Source: Erythrophleum ivorense (taxonomy: Eukaryota; Streptophyta; Magnoliopsida; Fabales; Fabaceae). From it: DNA of 64,000 bases. Each line of letters starts with the position of its first letter. Position 1 is the stretch's first letter. Made by a program: the position numbers and the translations under genes. Positions 25,531 through 38,043 of this stretch are shown piece after piece. The notes beneath the pieces were generated by a model. That model saw nothing but the letters and a program-made list of their open reading frames with translations, searched no databases and was not told the DNA's origin. The stretch is taken from assembly GCA_026724425.1 (NCBI GenBank), contig JAIUCV010000001.1, positions 4,908,001 through 4,972,000 of the forward strand, given 5' to 3'.

Positions 25531-26387
25531 GCGGGATTGTGCAGAACACTGGTTACTAACAGCAATACTATTAGTTCTTAGTGCACATTGAATATTATCA
25601 CGTGGTTCTTACAACTGAATACTTGAGAGGTACTGAGCTAGGTGCTATCTAAATTTTTAGGAGTTGTAAGGATGGTGGTGGTAGTCCCATTTGTAATTTC
25701 TACCTATAGTGTTTTAAAATTGAATATGTGATTATTTATCCTTATAGATTGTATATCCATGTTAAAAAATACCTTAAACTTAGAATTCTACGTGAACTTT
25801 CATAATGAAGTGTTTTGATTAAACTATTTTTAGTATAACAATCATTTTTTCGTTTAGCAATAGACTTTTAAATGTTTGAACCAAATTTTTTTATTTATTT
25901 TAATTACTTTTCATCATTGTCTCTTATTACTTGTTCATTTTGATTATAACATTATATGTATGTGTGTTTCTTGTACATTATTTCATTGATAATGGAATAA
26001 ATTAATTTTTCATTAATTCAAAATCCTTTAACTTTTATTTATGTTATTTAATCCATACTTTTTTTATTTAAAGATTTACAAATTTAATTTTTTATAAAAA
26101 TTATTATATGCCTTTCCATATTTAAATTTTGTTATGTATTACTAAGTCAAAACTTATTTTCATTTAAAAGAAAAAATTAAATGCCCATTTATTCCTTTAA
26201 TTATCGTGTTTTATTTTCTATTTATTGAGTATCACGGTTCATTCTAATATTATTTTTTTTTTGCAAATAGAGAAAATGTGTTCTTCACTCCTCTAGTTTA
26301 AATCAGGAGAGTTAATGGTAAAGAGCCAAAGTTAATTAGCCCATTATTAATGAATTGTCACCCTTGTACTTGTATATCTATATTTAG

Positions 26388-26416
26388 AATTTGAGAGAGT
26401 GAGACTCTCTCAAATT
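26388..26416. repeat. Perfect 13-bp stem hairpin AATTTGAGAGAGT-GAG-...
   Basis: AATTTGAGAGAGT is followed by the 3-nt loop GAG and the exact reverse complement ACTCTCTCAAATT. It lies in a mixed-composition stretch (about 26280-26530) that could be a retroelement fragment, but no LTR ends were identified. Confidence 0.85.
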
Positions 26417-27045
26417 TTCGTGGCCCTTGTAATCTATTTTGTTGATAGGAAACTGAGAGAATGAAACTCTCCTTATCATAAGTTGTTGGTTCTGACTCTT
26501 TGTAGATTATTTGGAATGTCTTGTTAGTTTATTACAAAGTTGATAATTGAATTTGATTATAGATTGATGAATATGAACTTGATTTTGATATCATGAGCGG
26601 AAGTATTATGGTTTTGAAGTGTTTCCATTTGATTGCTTATCTTGGCCTCAATTAGTATGTTAACAGGTAAGAATTGATCATTTTGTTAGGCTTACATGCG
26701 CGAGATCATCTCGTACTCCATACTAGTCATGCTTCTTTTTTTTGGCCATGACAAAATAAATCCTAAGTATCTTACTTGTCTTGCATATTTAAGCACCCAT
26801 TTAAGTGGGCAAACCATTATAAAACAAACTCATATAAGCAAATGTAGATTGACCTTTTGAAAAAATCAGAAGCAAGTTAAATGGAATATAATCATACTTT
26901 TATTACTTCAATAATCTAAAATTATAATTTCTAAAATTTAATAATTCAAAAAATTAATTTTATTTAAGAAGAAAAAATTTGAGTAACAAGTTGCAACTAT
27001 AAAATGTTGAAAAATCTTATTTTTAGTATATCATCATTATTATTA

Positions 27046-27243
27046 AAGTAAATTATATGCATCTCTCTTAAATTTTGTTAAAATTACACTGTTAAATGAA
27101 GGGTATTTTGGTTAAAAAGTTTAAAATTAGACTAAAAATGTAGCATAACATTTTGTTTCAAGGAAGATCTATATTTATTTTAAAAATAGAGGGAGATACA
27201 TTTAGTTTCAGCAAAATTTAAAAGGGATCTAAGTAATTTACTT
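27046..27243. mobile_element. Mutator-like MITE, 198 bp, perfect 9-bp TSD
   Basis: The element starts AAGTAAATTATAT and ends AGTAATTTACTT, with inverted similarity running tens of bases inward (CTCTCTTAAATTTTG on the left, CAAAATTTAAAAGGGAT on the right). It is flanked on both sides by TTATTATTA (27037-27045 and 27244-27252). A 9-bp duplication with long AT-rich terminal inverted repeats is the Mutator superfamily signature. It is non-coding and has relatives at 40733, 44283, 48705 and 51400. The TSD is itself AT-repetitive, which lowers its weight slightly. Confidence 0.75.
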
Positions 27244-28097
27244 TTATTATTATAGGTACATTAGACCTTTTTTTTTTCCTTTTCTTTTTCAATGTTTAAA
27301 AAATTAGATTGAATTGACTAAAAAATTGATTAAATGGTTCAATTGTTATAAAATTGACCTGCCAAAAATGGGTAAAAAAATTAATTAAATTAGTCAAAAA
27401 TCAGTTGAACCAATCATAATTACTATTTTTAAAATTTTTTCTTATAAAACAATATAGTTCATCCTAGACAAGTTTGAAAAACTGAAAATAGAAGACAATA
27501 AAAGAAAAACAAGTTAAAACAAAAAGGAATTAAAAAAAAGATAATATAAGAGAAACAAAAGATATATACTTATCAATTTTCTGGTCTTGTTCCCTGTTAT
27601 GCTTTATCTTCTAACAACATCTCTCTTAGATATTAAGGGGCTTGACTAAAATTGCTTATTCATTTTTTATTTGTATTTTTGTATTTTATTTTTTAATAAC
27701 AAGTGGAATCTTAATATAATTCAAAAAGCCTAAAAGTTCAACATCAAATATTCTTAAATTTTAATTATATGTAATTTGTATTTTTTTAATTAAAAATGAC
27801 TTCTTAAATGTTTTAAAAATATTAAATTAATAATTAAATATTTAAAATTTATTAATATTTATTTATTATATTAAAATTTTAAAAAATATATTTAATTACT
27901 ATTAATTTGACTACAATTCAATCATAATTAAATTAATAAATTGTGAATCAGTACTTTCACAAGTTTAATAATTAATTTGATTTAAAAAATACATATATTT
28001 TTAATCTTTGGAGGCAATAAGTCATTGACTTTTGTTTTTGGTCATTGTGAGTCATGATTCAAATTGTGAAAAAAGAAGTAGGAAATTGGACCCAAAA

Positions 28098-28139
28098 TGG
28101 GCCTCAGAAATTGGAAACTAACTCAAAAAAGTAGGCCCA
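28098..28139 (+). promoter_or_regulatory. Site II (TGGGCC) promoter motifs of the OST1 gene
   Basis: TGGGCC at 28098-28103 and its complement GGCCCA at 28134-28139 lie 84-125 bp upstream of the start codon. Clustered site II elements (TGGGCY, bound by TCP factors) are typical of plant housekeeping promoters, which suits a constitutive secretory-pathway gene. A weak TATA-like TTTATAG sits at 28165-28171. Confidence 0.55.
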
Positions 28140-28222
28140 CTGAGCTGAGACTGAGACTGGTAACTTTATAGACTTCGAGTCTTCTTCATTCGGCAACTGC
28201 GAGGGAGTATCGAGGTACCGGC

Positions 28223-31200
28223 ATGGAAGCTTTTCCCCGAGTTCGATTATTACCCCTTGCCCTCTTCATTTCTGTTCTTCTATCAGCTCTTTCACAGTCT
28301 TCCTCTCAAGAACTTCAGATCGTCAATGCCGAACGCAGAGTACGCTTCCCAAATTTACATTTCTTTTTTCATTTTTCCTTTTATCAGAAACAATTTTATC
28401 TGGCTATCTTTATATTGGGTTGATTCCTGAGGTTTGTTTTGGTTTTCTATGAAAATCGAAGATTTTTTTGCTCAATGGGGATACTGGGAAGAGAAAATTA
28501 CCGCGTAGCTATTCTGATTGGAACCCTGCGTTTTCTTAAATTCTGATTGTGACGTAATTTATCTGGTGCCTCAACTTGTTTATAGGGATTTTCTTTTTAT
28601 CTTAATAAAGAATTCAGGCACTTGTTGTCGCTGAAGATCTGAGGGAAATATAGAAATGTTGTTTAGGGAGCTAATTACGGGTAAAATGTTTTAAGATAGT
28701 CGTCGCTGAAGATCTGAGAGAAATATGGAAATGTTGTTTAGGATTTTAATTACGGATAAAATGTTTTAAGATAGCCTAATGGACAGCATAAATATGGTGA
28801 ATTTCTGGTGTCATACATGGATGCTGTTGTAGACTTTGTCAAACCGATAATTAGTCAGAATAAATACAGTTTCAACCATGTCATGTATTATTCGATCCAT
28901 CCCTTTTCTGGAAACACTTTAAAAAAGAGGAAATAAACAAGAGAGAAAAAGAAAGTTTTGCCTCTTATATCTCTTCTCTTCCGTTTCTCTTTCGGTTCCT
29001 CAGCATTCTTTCTTTCAACTCATGGGCAATTAAAAGAAGCATGTAAATATGTTCCTTAAAAGAATTGAGGACTCGTTACTAAACTTAACCAACTGGTGCT
29101 GCCTCTGTCTCTCTGTGTGTGTAAAATTATTGTGTATGTCCCTCTCAGGAATAATGGATTACGGTTCTTGGTAAGGTAAAATAGAATAAGTAGTGTGTTA
29201 TTATCCTAACATTGTTTGATGTTGTTATATCTTTTTTCTTTTCTTTATTTTTTTTTGGGAGGAAATATCTTGTAACTTCGTCCTTTCTTTGGCTTCATTT
29301 GAAATTTCAAATGCTCTTTTTAGATACATGTAATACTAATATTCCAATGATCCTTGCAGATTGACTTGACTTCTCACGTTATCAAGGTTTACTTGACATT
29401 AAAGGTAAACCCCACCTTAACCCCCAAAGTTGTATTAATTACTACTCCTTTGTTAATAAATTGATCATAAGCCGGCCATGTTTGCTGCTTTGCACATCTA
29501 TAAGTTGACTTACATATTCAACTTTGAGAAAAGAATTAAATTGAGTATAAACCCAAGGTCATCTCATCTGTTGCACAGTGTTATATTATATACTTTGATT
29601 GAGTTACTAGCAGATAAAATCATGTTTCCTTTTCAGTAAATTTGCTCACTGTAGCTAAATATGATTTGTGGGACTTTTTCCAAACATTTAAACCTTGTTT
29701 TTTTTGAGACCATCAATTAACAAGATTCATTAACGCCAATAATGTTTTTGTTTTACCTAATTATTTTTCTTCTTTACTACACCAAACCATATACTACCAC
29801 TATGAAGAACATGTATTTCACAGAGCTTTTCTTTCAGATTGAAAATGTAGGGACATCTCCTGCTTCAGAAGTAAATCTATCCTTTTCACCTACAGAAGTT
29901 GAGAATCTAGCATTAGTTAAAGCAGCTGCAGCTACTGGAAAAAAGAAGAAGAAAACTTATGCTCCTCTTGATGTTAAATCTACTGAGCAGCCTGCTGGAC
30001 CAAATGGAACTAAGTATTTCACTATAATATTGTTAAATCCGCTAAGTACAGGTGAAACTGCAACACTAGAAGTGCTTTACATATTGACACATTCTCTGGA
30101 ACCTTTCCCAGTTGAAATAAGTCAATCGGAGTCACAGTTGGTCTATTTCCGTGATAGTGCAATATTGTTGTCTTCTTATCATGTCAAGCAACAGACAACT
30201 TTTGTTAAGACACCAAGCACTAGGGTGGAATCATTTACAGTGGTGGAGCCAACTAAACGTGCTGGTACAGAGATCAAATATGGGCCATATGACAATCAAC
30301 CCCCATATTCATATGCTCCTGTACTTGTTCATTTTGAAAATAACAATCCATTTGCCGTTGTTGAGGAGCTAGAACGTGAAATTGAAATATCTCACTGGGG
30401 CAGCCTCCAGGTCACAGAGCGATATAGCCTGGTTCATGCAGGGGCTCGACATAAAGGTGTTTTCTCAAGGTAAATTGCTACCTACCACTCATTCCTCTTT
30501 GTGAATGGATCTTAACTTAGTTCTTTGATGGTAAATATATGTAATCATGATGAAAGAAATTGGAAAAGTACCTACTTTTCAAAAGTACTCTCTTCAACTC
30601 TTTAAAATAATTGTCATCTTGATCTTTGACATGACTTTTATGTGTGTATTTATCTAGGACATAACTGACTTAAAGATACATGAAGTGGTTCTGGATATCA
30701 GTTAATGATTTGGAAATTCTTGCTGGACCTTGATAGTCTTACTCCTATGTTTTGCCTATTCTTAAGTGGCCATATAGTACTGAGAGATGGTGCAGAAAAT
30801 CAGCTACTTATACACAACTCTAAATGGTTTGATAGTTTAATAAGTATGGAAAATTATGTTTCTTGCAACATTTAGCGGGAACATAGGTGAATCAATGGAT
30901 ATATGCATTTATTCTTTTTAGAGTAGATAGCAGAAGAAAGGAGCATTATGAGGTATTCATCACATAGAGATGAAATCATACAGATTGTCCACATGTTCCA
31001 TCATCACCTTATGTTGATTGTTCTATATCCTGTTGGCTCCAATTGTGATTGGAACTCTCCTATTCTCACATTAGAGCTGCCAAATTTTGGAAATGATCTC
31101 ATTTTTAACATTTATTGATTGATTGGCTGAATTAAAGCTAGTGATACCTAAATGTCTAGTAGCTGTTATCTTTGTTTCATCTTTAGACTTTTCTGTATGC

Positions 31201-34200
31201 AATTTGATACTTTCTTCTTTTGTATTAACTTTCATGCAATATGATTCAAGTTTTCTGTTGACAGGGTTGAATATCAAACTAAACCAGGTAGTACTGGTGT
31301 GTCTTCATTCAAATATCTGCTCGCAAGATTACCTCCAAGGGTTCACTCAGTATACTACCGGGATGAAATTGGGAATATTTCCTCTTCACGTTTACGTACA
31401 GATTTTCTTAAGGTAAGATACATCCTTGGGTGCTCTTCCCTCACCTCCATTGGGATAGAGTAATCATATTTAAGTTGACTGGCATCATTTGTTTTAATAT
31501 CATATCCAACATTTCTTATTTTCTTCTTTAAGTCTCCTCCTTTCTTTTGGTTGTCCATTATCCCTAATAATTGGATTGAAGGAAGAACTATGAAGCAAGT
31601 GAAACTGTTTCATCAAGTAACCAAATGGTTGTGTGTTCTTCACTAGTGACTAGTGAGACATGGTAATTTTTGTATGTCAGATATTAATGTTATTGTCAAC
31701 AGCATCATTGTTTGGTTTAGGTTAAGTTTTTCTAGCTATCATTGATACCATATCGAGTTGATGGAAACAGAACTATAGAAGTGATGTCTTCTTAATGTTT
31801 CTAAATGGCATGTTTCCATTTAAATAAATCAGTATTTTTGGTGGAAAGGTTATGCTTGGTTATTGGAAAGAGTAGATATAATTAAGGACAATAATTCTGA
31901 AAGTTGCATCTATATTATATAATCTGTCATGGTTTCTGATCTTACTGTCATTAATAATGTGCTTATTTACTGCAGTCAGAACTAGTAATTGAACCTCGGT
32001 ATCCTCTCTTTGGAGGCTGGAAAGCTACCTTTGTCATCGGTTATGGGGTACCATTGGAGGACTTCCTTTTTGAGTCTCCCCATGGCAGCAGATATCTCAA
32101 CTTCACTTTTGGTTGTCCTGTTGCTGATACAGTTGTTGACAAGTTAGTTGTCAAGGTGGGTGTGGATTTGTATGTTGCTTTGTTCTTATAAGCTGAAATT
32201 TCTCCCCTTTGCTTCAGATGCTTATGCATGTACTAATGGAGGTTAGGACTGTTGACTTTCAGGTTGTGCTGCCAGAGGGATCCAAAGATCCCAAAGCTGT
32301 GGTTCCATTTCCTGTAGAGCAACATCTAGAGGTAATTTTTTTTTATAATTAGGGATCACTTCCTAATAGATGTGGAAAATTTTCAGTAAGTGGCCAATAT
32401 TTCCCTTTTCTTACTAAAATAATTTATCAAGTATCAACTAAAGAAGCAGGAAGAATATGATATGAAGAATTAGAAGAAAGCAGAAAAAACAAAAAAAGAA
32501 AACTATTTTTGTGTTAATCAGGCTTCCAATCACATTTTACATCTCTCAAGTAAACACCTATTAAGGGATGTGATGGAAACATTTCTGTCATTGTTATTTT
32601 CGAAAGATTTGTAAATACTAGAACCTTTTTTGCTTATGGAGGATGCACTGCATTTTGGCCTTTTTTTTTTAATTTTTAATTTTTAATTTTGGGCCTTGTA
32701 GTATTTTATGGCTAATATGTTATTGGTACATTAAGGTATTTGTTGATAGAAGCAGCTGGGGTCAAGACTCTAGAGGGGCTACATCCCAACAACCAAGACA
32801 TTTACTATCCCTTAGCTAAACTCACAGATATCTTGTACCACTTGGATTATTTAATACACCCACACTGAATAGACATGCTTGTGTTTGAGTTGATGCATTT
32901 AAGTCATGCGTTAAGTTTGTATTGAACCATGCATTCTAGGTATCGGCAAAAGGGTCATATGTACTTTCATTATGAATATGACAAATACCCTTATAGCCAA
33001 CCTTGTTGCAACGATCTGATGGCTCAGAGGTATTGCAGCTCAAGTTAAATTTATCTTAGCAAGGAGGTGAGGATTGGTTAGGGAATTGTAATACCTTGAT
33101 GATAGGTGGTTGTCTGAGTATATGGATTCTGGCTCTTGCTGAGCATATGGGATTTGAGTGTCTGGTCAACTAAGCAACATAAAACAATTCCAAGGTGATA
33201 GATCCCAGCTAGGACGTGGATGCATGTCACTAGTAATGCATCTCTGACTACAACGCCACAGGTACCCTAGTGGTGCTAGGTACTAGGTGTGAGTGTGACT
33301 TTTGGCTTTCCTTGGACCTATATATTATAAATATTATTGAAAATCTTCAATTGCATGCACAAGTGGGACTTGGGTTGTGACATACCTCTGCTAATTATTT
33401 TTTAAATTACTCTTGAATGAAATGAAAATTATTGTTATATATGAATGGTATATGATAGGATCGCAGCACAATGAAATCAGGGGTGGTTGTTACGTTTTTG
33501 TCCCATGTCTGCACTACCATAAGGAATATATTAGTCACACTTTAGTGCTCCTATTGCAAAGAATTTAGGGTGTGTTTGGATATCTAAAAAATAAAAAAGT
33601 GTATTTGTTATTGTATTCCCTAAAATCCCTAAAATCATTTATGTGGAACTGATGAAATGTTGGAATTCTGCAAATTTTTGTTTATCTTGAAATGTATTCA
33701 TCTTGTAATCAATATATTTGAGTTTGAAGAAAATGAGTTTTAGCAAATGGTCTTCTGCTAGAGTTCTATATGATATGTTTGTAACTTGTATTCATGCATG
33801 TGTATTTATTGATGAATATACTTTTTAGTTGAAGCTTTGAAGTTTGTCACAAAATAATAGGTTAAGCCTATAATAAATTATTTTGAAACTCTATGTCCAA
33901 TTGAATTTTTGGAGTTGTTGCTACACTTTAGCTTTCTTATGTAGTTATATCTTCATATTTTATTGTGTCATAATCATAGAAAAGTTAGTATTGAGTATGG
34001 AGAACCTAAGCCTATTATTTCTTAAATTGCAACATCAGAACAAATACTCTTAGGTTGATGTTGGAAATTTCCTTAAAAAATTCGAATAGCAGAAAAATGT
34101 AGAAATAAAATCGTTACAGGAATAAAGCCATTTGTTTGTTAGAACACATCTGCTTAGGGGATATCAACTTAAGAAAAGGGGCGGAGGTGTCGCTTTCAAT

Positions 34201-35829
34201 TGTGTGTATGTAACTTTGATTTCTCCATATAAATTGTATGTATATTTTTGGTAATTTGGTTCTGTTGCTGCAGACCGTGACTTTCTTTAAGAAAGCATTT
34301 GATTCACTGCAGCTAAATGTATTTTCAATTGAATTTTTGCAGACCAAGTATTCATACCTTGATGTTGTCGGCAGGACTGTGGTGATTTTAGAAAAGAGAA
34401 ATGTAGTTCCTGAGCATAACATTCCTTTCCAGGTATTACCAAACCCAATTAAAGAATTGCTGTTTAAAATCAGTTTAAAATTTGGATGTTACATAAGGTC
34501 CAAGAACAAGTAAATTTTCCTTCAAGTTTGATTTGATGATGCAAATGAAAATATTGATTTCATGAGTCAGCCATTGTGTTAGTTACAGAAGGCTTCAATT
34601 TTTAAGCAGTTTAGTATACCCTTCTATGCCCCATATTGATAAGATGGACTGATTCTGAACAATGACGTTTAATGAACCAGACCTTTAAACTATAAGTGTA
34701 TGCAAATAGATGGAGGTCTAATTGCAGGTTAAATTCTAGTTGGGAATGATGACCCTCTGTTTCTTAGTCTTATTTGAAAAAGCTATTGCATTTGTTGCTA
34801 CTGCTTTCTGACGCTGAAGCTTGGAATTTTATGTTTGATAGAAGTCTCTTTAGCCTGCATGGTTTGCTGCTTTTCTTCGGGCTCTTTTGGGAAGACACCT
34901 AAGTGATACCTTTCAAAGCCATGACTATTGTACATTTTTAGACAAGCTATTAATTTCTATTGAATTTTCATAATAATTCTTAAATAAAACCCTATTATTT
35001 AAAAAATGCCATATCCATTTCTGTTTTAGACATTTGTAGCAATCTTGTCTGAACTGGCCAAATTCTGTATTAATCCATGTGCTGTGTCCAAAAAATTTTA
35101 CAATTGGGCAGCTCTTTTTGTAAGTTCCTGTAACAAAAAGATTTACAGCATTTTCAAACGTGGCCTTCATTCTTCAAGAATTGTTTCTTAATTGCAATCG
35201 GTTTCTTTCCCAATCACTTGTCATTCTCCATTCCCTTAACTCTTGGACTTCTTTCCTATAGTATGATCACGCCCAAGTTTTCGGGGTTGAGTAGGAGACT
35301 ACACCTAGGAGTAAAACATAACGTAGTTGTTCTACATGTCTAGTTGAGTTGAATGTTTTGCTTTTGTTTTCATACTATATTATAAAGTTTTGCTCTAATT
35401 AATCCCAAGGGGTTGGTCTAGCGGTGGAGAGCATGTGATGTGTGGTTCAGTTCGTGGTCACACGTTCAAATCTTAGCTAGGCTAATTTCTTGGGGTCAAG
35501 CTATAAGGAATTTCTAGGGCCTGGCCATAACTCTTTAAGGAATTTCCTTTTGAATTGATTCCCTAATCTTGTTGTGGATGGTCAACCTTTAACTAGATTG
35601 TGGATGCAATACCCCAAAAAAAGAAATTTACAGTTCTGTTTAGCTCGTTCATGTAATTTCATGTTGCATTGGAGCTGTCTAACCATGTTTTCCATTACTT
35701 TTGTAGGTCCACTACAGTTTCAACCCTATATTCATGCTTGCTGAGCCATTAATGCTGGCATCTGCATTTTTCCTCTTTTTCGTGGCTGCTGTGGCATACC
35801 TACACCTTGATCTTTCCATACGCAAGTGA
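28223..35829 (+). CDS. OST1B: Oligosaccharyltransferase subunit 1 (ribophorin I), short OST1B-like form
   Basis: Eight coding exons (28223-28339, 29360-29404, 29838-30469, 31265-31412, 31976-32155, 32263-32331, 34343-34432, 35707-35829), all with GT-AG introns, join to 467 aa. The only split codon is Arg265, between exons 3 and 4. Residues 1 to about 28 are a signal peptide, followed by the ribophorin I luminal domain with the family hallmarks RRIDLTSHVIKVYLTLK, ENVGTSPASEV, YGPYDNQPPYSYAPV, EISHWGSLQVTERY and PRYPLFGGWKATFVIGYG. NGT and NFT sequons are visible. One membrane segment (about 438-458) is followed by a short tail ending LSIRK. The protein is an ER subunit of the complex that moves the dolichol-linked glycan to Asn in nascent proteins; it is non-catalytic and presents substrate. 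Length matches the short Arabidopsis OST1B (about 464 aa) rather than OST1A (about 614 aa), which has a cytosolic helical extension. The start is the only ATG that gives a signal peptide. The paralogue symbol rests on length alone. Confidence 0.93.
28627..28774. repeat. Tandem duplication of a 73-bp unit in OST1 intron 1
   Basis: Units 28627-28699 and 28702-28774 are near-identical direct copies, both beginning GTCGCTGAAGATCTGAG and ending GTTTTAAGATAG, with a few substitutions. It sits wholly within intron 1 (28340-29359) and does not touch splice sites. Confidence 0.9.
32332..34342 (+). other. Large intron 6 of the OST1 gene
   Basis: This 2.0-kb intron is the longest in the gene. It contains mixed-composition sequence (about 32750-33400), AT-rich DNA and a string GGGTGTGTTTGGATATC near 33567, which resembles the outer end of some plant hAT/MITE elements. 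No matching inverted end was found. A pseudo-acceptor (GCTGCAG|ACC near 34273) precedes the real one at 34342. Use of the pseudo-site would insert out-of-family sequence. Confidence 0.7.
35408..35624 (+). mobile_element. tRNA-derived SINE in OST1 intron 7, sense orientation
   Basis: The element begins GGGGTTGGTCTAGCGGTGG and carries an RNA polymerase III A box (TGGTCTAGCGG, 35414-35424) and a B box (GTTCAAATC, 35464-35472). A ~140-bp tRNA-unrelated body follows and it ends in a short A-rich tail (CCCCAAAAAAAG). This is the layout of plant tRNA-derived SINEs such as the Au family. It lies in intron 7 (34433-35706), within about 80 bp of the last acceptor. A target-site duplication could not be confirmed. 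Confidence 0.75.
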
Positions 35830-35855
35830 TGACACCTACAGCTATTTTCAGAAAG

Positions 35856-35946
35856 GTATGTCAATCTCCCCATAATTTTTTATTTTTTATTTTAAAATCT
35901 CTTTGCCATGGTTTTAACCCTGCCCTGTGATTTGCTTAACATGCAG
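35856..35946 (+). other. Probable intron in the OST1 3'UTR
   Basis: After the TGA at 35827-35829, AAAG|GTATGT and a T-rich tract ending CATGCAG|CG define a 91-bp GT-AG intron. The exon junction would be 26 nt after the stop, close enough that nonsense-mediated decay would not be expected. This comes from splice-site appearance alone. Confidence 0.5.
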
Positions 35947-36848
35947 CGACTGCGCGGATCCAAAGTTGCTTGGAATCCCTTTATGTAAGGTCAAACAGCA
36001 TTTTGGCGAAATGATTTTTATAATATCTTTTGAGTTACTTGTAGATTAAGTTAGAGAATGTCAGGAATTCAGGATTGTTTTTACTTTTTATCTACAATGG
36101 TTGTGTCAAGCCGGGAAGCTTCACGTCCTATGAGAAGCAGAGAAATCAGAGTTTCATGACTAATCCTGCCTTATAGCAAATTTTTGTAATGGCATTTTAT
36201 GCAATTTCAATGATGAAACCATGTTAGCCATTCCATTGAATTAGTTGAAATGCGTGTAGGCTAATCTGGATATCATCTGACCACAATACCCCAACCAAAA
36301 AAACAACACACTCGTTCCTAGTGGGATGTTATGCAATATATTTTGAAAAGCCAACTTAACAGTGTCTTCATTGAAAAGCAAGTCATCGCCCTATCCTATT
36401 TTATGTTGGAATATATTTAATTATGAAAAATGGGATAATTTATCTCATTCTGTATTGAAATATAAGTTAATTATAAATAATGGAGTGGTCATAATGGAAC
36501 CCTTAATTGCTTGTCAAAAGACTTACTTTTAAGCGAATAATTTTTCTCAAGGTAAAAGGTTCTGATTATAATTTGTAATTATAAGGCTTTAATTTGTAAA
36601 TTTGGTTTTGATTGATCAATTTGATCACAAGGTGATAAGATAAAAGACTTGTTTCAATCCATTTGTGCGGATTTTTTCCCTAAAAAAAATTTGATGTGAA
36701 TTATTTAAAGGAAAATGTTGCAATGTGCTGAACCTAAATTAGGTAGAGAATTGACTTTTTTTTTTTGGTAAAAAAAATGGGAGGGAGAGATGGCACCCTT
36801 AGTTCCTAATAGGATTTGAAATTCCAGTAGTTGAGGGTCCATTCTATA

Positions 36849-37018
36849 CCTTCAATTGTTATTAAAGATCTAGTCACTTAAGGGTGTAGGCTGAAGGTGG
36901 CACCTTCAGAAATATTTTAACTTGATCATTAGTTGTACCTTCGATCGCCACTAAAGACCTAATCACTCAAGAGTGGAAGGTGACACCTTCAAAAATATTT
37001 TAACTTGATCATTGGTTA
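36849..37018. repeat. Degenerate tandem duplication, ~89-bp unit
   Basis: Units 36849-36937 and 36938-37018 align as direct repeats. Both contain ACCTTCA/GAAAATATTTTAACTTGATCATT-type sequence, e.g. ATTTTAACTTGATCATT in each, and CACTNAAG-like stretches upstream. Divergence is moderate, so it is older than the duplication at 51 kb. Confidence 0.8.
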
Positions 37019-38043
37019 AATGTAAATATTTAAATTTAGGCTTGTTTGAATACTTGTTTGATTCATTTAACTTACAAAGATAAAGATTTGGTCCATCAAA
37101 AAATGGAAAAAAAAAAAAAGTGGGGAGCTCGTTTAACCTTAAAATGTTTCAACCATTATTTTTTTTCTTTCATAAAAAATATCACTTTTGAATTAAACCA
37201 TGATAAATTTTGTATAATAAAGTATATAAACACAATAGTATATATTATGTTGTTAAATACAAATTTAAATTATTGTGTTTATGTCCCTTTTTTTGAAAAA
37301 AGTTATCATTGTTTAATTCAAGAATGTTCTTTTCATTAAAAAAAATATATGAAATGGATATTAGAAAAAGCGGGGTCAATTCGCGAGAAAATTGATTAAC
37401 GATGAACTTGGGATAGGTAAGTTTGGACTTATATATTTTTGAAGTCATTTAGGTTTTATGTTAAAGATCAATTTGAACCGTCTTATTTGATTGTGCTAAA
37501 TTTTAAGCATGATGGTATTTGGAGTTGATTATCGATTGAATTTCAAATTTTATTTTATATACACAAATTTATCAAATATTTATTCAATTTTTTTTTAAGT
37601 AGTAAAAATAAGTATACATTGGCTTCAGTAACATTACATGTGACAACAGTGCAGGGAACACACAAAAGGAACTCCAACAAGTTCTCCTTCGAACGAGTCA
37701 ACTCAATTACCATAATGCATCCAAATCATTTTGTGATCATAAACTCTAATTTTTCCCGATTTTCATTATATCTTTTAAGAGGAGTTGAACCTCGCATTCT
37801 AACAGAAGTAGAGGGCGAAAAATATATATTTGAATCCTCTAAATTTCTTGAGGTATAAATTTTAGATAAAAAATACAATATGTATAGAATACATTTAAGT
37901 GCTAAATTTCATATACAGTGTCTATTTTTTTTTTTTAAAAAAATAACACTATTAATTGTTAAAAATTTTATGAGGACCCAATTGACACTGTTTCTTAATG
38001 TCCCTATTTTTTGGGGATGCACATAGGTACAAGATTAAAATTC

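Noticed and set aside
33567..33600. hAT-like terminal string GGGTGTGTTTGGATATC in OST1 intron 6
   Set aside because: No inverted partner was found in the intron, so an element cannot be defined.
34262..34342. Alternative acceptor for OST1 exon 7 at about 34273
   Set aside because: Using it would insert residues absent from ribophorin I. The acceptor at 34342 restores the family sequence (TKYSYLDVVGRTVVILEKRN).
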